From the NCBI GenBank assembly GCA_039189975.1, contig JBCCYI010000107.1, forward strand, positions 1 to 15,005: a stretch of 15,005 nucleotides of DNA, given 5' to 3'. The number at the start of each line of letters is the position of its first letter. Within the stretch, counting starts at the first letter, position 1. Below the pieces are notes generated by a model. It was not told the origin of the DNA. It saw only the letters and a list, made by a program, of their open reading frames with translations, and searched no databases. The translations under genes and the position numbers were made by a program. Source of the DNA: HLUCCA09 sp039189975. Lineage in GTDB: Bacteria > Pseudomonadota > Alphaproteobacteria > Rhodobacterales > Rhodobacteraceae. Positions 13,134 to 15,005 of this stretch are shown here, in pieces.

Positions 13134-14161
13134 CCCCGAACCGCGTGCTTACGCTGGCCGCCCTGGCCGTCACATGTCTGGCGAGCGCCTGTGCGCAGAA
13201 CCTGTCCGCGCCGACGGCGGCCTTTGCGCCAGCGTCACCAGAGGCGCGGGCCTATTGCCTGGCGCTTCGCGGCGGCGATGACGAAACAGACGCCGGGCTC
13301 GGCGGAACGGGTCTTTATGGCACCGTGACCTCCCTCAACCTGCTCGCCCTCGATGGCCAACGGCTCTACTTGCCGGACGAGATCCGTATCGCGTCCGTCC
13401 TGGGGGAGACAGATCCCGCCACTCTGCGCCTCGGCGAGGTGCTCATTGTCGAGGCGGTTCAGGCCAGGGACGGTCTGTGCGCCCTCAACGCGGCGAAGTT
13501 CCTGCCCATCGTCGGCCAGGTCGACGAGCTTGACGCGCTGGCGGGGACGCTGTCCGTGCTTGGCACGACGGTGACGCTCAGCAGCAAGACTGTGATCGAG
13601 GACACCTCCGGCAACAGCCTCGCGCAAGCAGACGTGCCCGCTGGGGCGACCGTGGCCGTCTCTGGCATTTGGAGCGGGACGCGTGTCGTGGCGAGCCACC
13701 TACGGGTCCTGCCCCGCAGCCAGCGTGCGTTCGCGAGCGTGACTGGGCCGCTCCGCCGCGGGTCGGACGGTGGCCTTGTCGTGGGCAGCACGCCCCTGAC
13801 CACCGCAGTAGGGATACAAGCAGGCGGGCTCATTGCGGCGGTCGGACAGCTTCGAGACGGCGCGCTGCAGGTGCAGACCCTGCGGCCAGAACTTGCTGCG
13901 GCACCGGGCGCGCGCCGGGGCAGCGGGCCCGATCCCGTGGCAGACGTGCTCTCCGAACGCCTCCAAGGCGGGACGGGCTCCGGGCAGAGCGGGCCGCAGG
14001 CGGCAGACATCCGCGAGGCGGTAGAGTCGCGGCGCGCGGAGCGAGACGATGCACGGGCCCAAGCACGAGCCGCGGCCCGTTCAGCGGCCTCGGAAAGGGC
14101 ACGGGATTCTGACAGACAACCGCAAGGCGGTGCAGCATCCTCCCCGTCGCGCGGCCGCTAG
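13130..14161 (+). CDS. DUF5666 domain lipoprotein
   Basis: This 343-residue protein begins with a probable lipoprotein signal peptide (MTPNRVLTLAALAVTCLASA, Cys21 as the lipidated residue; the -3 position is Ala, so the lipobox is not ideal). The middle is beta-rich with repeated OB-like modules of the DUF5666 type. One is seen at about 59-125 (GTGLYGTVTSLN), the clearest at about 127-194 (VGQVDELDALAGTLSVLG, then DVPAGATVAVSGIW), and a weaker one at about 202-252. The last ~85 residues are low-complexity, rich in Arg, Ala, Ser and Asp, and probably disordered or a helical coil (ESRRAERDDARAQARAAAR). It is translationally coupled to DUF6502 by ATGA. From memory, DUF6502 and DUF5666 genes are often adjacent in proteobacteria. 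The role is unknown, and the location is probably the cell envelope. Confidence 0.78.
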   Translation: MTPNRVLTLAALAVTCLASACAQNLSAPTAAFAPASPEARAYCLALRGGDDETDAGLGGTGLYGTVTSLNLLALDGQRLYLPDEIRIASVLGETDPATLRLGEVLIVEAVQARDGLCALNAAKFLPIVGQVDELDALAGTLSVLGTTVTLSSKTVIEDTSGNSLAQADVPAGATVAVSGIWSGTRVVASHLRVLPRSQRAFASVTGPLRRGSDGGLVVGSTPLTTAVGIQAGGLIAAVGQLRDGALQVQTLRPELAAAPGARRGSGPDPVADVLSERLQGGTGSGQSGPQAADIREAVESRRAERDDARAQARAAARSAASERARDSDRQPQGGAASSPSRGR

Positions 14162-14234
14162 AAGCTGGCAGCGCAGGGCAGGTCCGTCATAGACCGGGAA
14201 CGCGCGCCCCCCGTGCCGGAGTTATGCCCAGCCC

Positions 14235-14304
14235 GGAGCGCACGGCATCGCGCTCCCAGGTGCGCCGGCTGCCTCTCCCTGTTGTGCGCAGCGAGAGGCG
14301 CACC
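14235..14304. terminator. Convergent terminator region between the DUF5666 gene and fucD
   Basis: GGAGCGC (14235-14241) pairs with GCGCTCC (14250-14256) over eight bases. GGTGCGCC (14259-14266) pairs perfectly with GGCGCACC (14297-14304) around a 30-base loop, ending four bases before the fucD stop codon. Both stems form on either strand, as fits a shared bidirectional terminator. No T-run is present. Confidence 0.4.
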
Positions 14305-14307
14305 ACC

Positions 14308-15005
14308 TCAGCTCCCATCATGCGTGTAGCGGGCGATGCTCTCGGGCTTCATCTCGATCGAAAAGCCAGGGTCGATCGGGCACTGGTACGTGCCGTTTTC
14401 GATCACGCAAGGGTACTTGAAATGCTCGTGCAGATGATCGACGAACTCGATCCGACGATCATCCTTCTCGCCGCAGATCAGCACATAATCGATCATCGAC
14501 ATGTGCTGGACATACTCGCAGAGGCCGACGCCCCCCGCGTGGGGCCAGACCGGCAGGCCGTATTTGTGCGCCATCAGTTGCACCGCGAGCACTTCGTTCA
14601 GCCCGCCCATGCGGCAGCTGTCGATCTGGACGACGTCGATGGCCCCGGCAGCGATGAACTGCTTGAACATGATCCGGTTCTGGCACATCTCGCCCGTCGC
14701 CACCTTGACCGGCGTGATCGCGTCGCGGATCGCCTTGTGGCCGTAGACATCGTCGGGGCTGGTGGGCTCTTCGATGAAAAAAGGGTTGGCGAAGGAGAGC
14801 TTCTTGACCCAGTCGATGGCCTCTTCGACCTCCCAGACCTGGTTGGCGTCGATCATGATGGTCATGTCGTCGCCCAGCTCCTCGCGGGCGATGGTCAGGC
14901 GGCGAATGTCGTCCGTCAGATCTCGCCCGACCTTGAACTTCGTGTGGGTGAACCCGGCCGCCTTGGCCTCGCGGCAGAGACGGCGGAGCTTGTCGTCGGG
15001 GTAGC
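14308..15005 (-). CDS. L-fuconate dehydratase, C-terminal half (5' end outside window)
   Basis: About 232 residues of an enolase-superfamily sugar acid dehydratase run off the right edge. L-fuconate dehydratase removes water from L-fuconate to give 2-keto-3-deoxy-L-fuconate in the non-phosphorylated fucose pathway. Visible landmarks in order are THTKFKVG (the KxK catalytic lysines), MIDANQVWEVEEAIDWVK (metal Asp), FFIEEPTSPDDV (metal Glu), KVATGEMCQNR (third metal Glu) and QIDSCRMGGLNEVLAV. Then come PHAGGVGLCEYVQHMSMIDY (catalytic His) and FSIEMKPESIARY. The combination TGEMCQNR plus PHAGGVGLCEYVQH is close to characterised fuconate dehydratases, but substrate assignment within this superfamily remains an inference. 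It is convergent with the DUF5666 gene. Confidence 0.85.
   Translation of the reverse strand, partial: YPDDKLRRLCREAKAAGFTHTKFKVGRDLTDDIRRLTIAREELGDDMTIMIDANQVWEVEEAIDWVKKLSFANPFFIEEPTSPDDVYGHKAIRDAITPVKVATGEMCQNRIMFKQFIAAGAIDVVQIDSCRMGGLNEVLAVQLMAHKYGLPVWPHAGGVGLCEYVQHMSMIDYVLICGEKDDRRIEFVDHLHEHFKYPCVIENGTYQCPIDPGFSIEMKPESIARYTHDGS

Overview
The window is a GC-rich, densely packed piece of an alphaproteobacterial chromosome, most likely from the Rhodobacterales (Roseobacter/Rhodobacter group). This placement rests on the style of the proteins (a HutG-containing histidine pathway, SmpB, RNase R, L-fuconate dehydratase), short gaps with ATGA overlaps, and promoter-like sequences resembling the alphaproteobacterial GCTANAWC type. 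It is an inference from recognition; no search was run. There is no rRNA, tRNA, insertion sequence, phage gene or CRISPR array that I can see.

Layout. (1) 1-3009, plus strand: end of a histidine utilisation operon, with the C-terminus of histidine ammonia-lyase (hutH), then N-formylglutamate deformylase (hutG) and urocanase (hutU) joined by an ATGA overlap. A compact terminator-like hairpin with a T-run lies between hutH and hutG. (2) 3188-6096, plus strand: a hot-dog thioesterase, succinyl-diaminopimelate desuccinylase (dapE), a GNAT acetyltransferase and a DUF2064/TIGR04282 glycosyltransferase-like protein. (3) 6174-10511, plus strand: RNase R (rnr), a secreted lytic murein transglycosylase with a peptidoglycan-binding domain, and SmpB. 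The rnr and smpB starts lack a Shine-Dalgarno sequence and sit about 7-9 bases after a -10-like element, which suggests leaderless mRNAs. (4) 10512-10742: a hairpin-rich convergent gap. (5) 10743-11825, minus strand: a small RTX calcium-binding protein, probably a type I secretion substrate. (6) 11826-12317: a 492-base divergent regulatory region. It holds a good minus-strand promoter with two related 17-bp inverted repeats exactly 60 bp apart, one just upstream of -35 and one from +1, and a roughly 308-base leader with four hairpins. (7) 12318-14161, plus strand: a DUF6502 protein and a DUF5666 lipoprotein, overlapping by ATGA. (8) 14308-15005, minus strand: the C-terminal half of an L-fuconate dehydratase, convergent with region 7.

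How they work together: regions 1-3 are ordinary metabolism and housekeeping (histidine degradation to glutamate, lysine/peptidoglycan precursor synthesis, RNA decay and ribosome rescue, wall turnover). rnr and smpB are functionally linked through trans-translation, where RNase R degrades the released non-stop mRNA. The least explained part is the divergent RTX / DUF6502-DUF5666 locus with its operator pair and long structured leader; it is the best candidate here for something undescribed.
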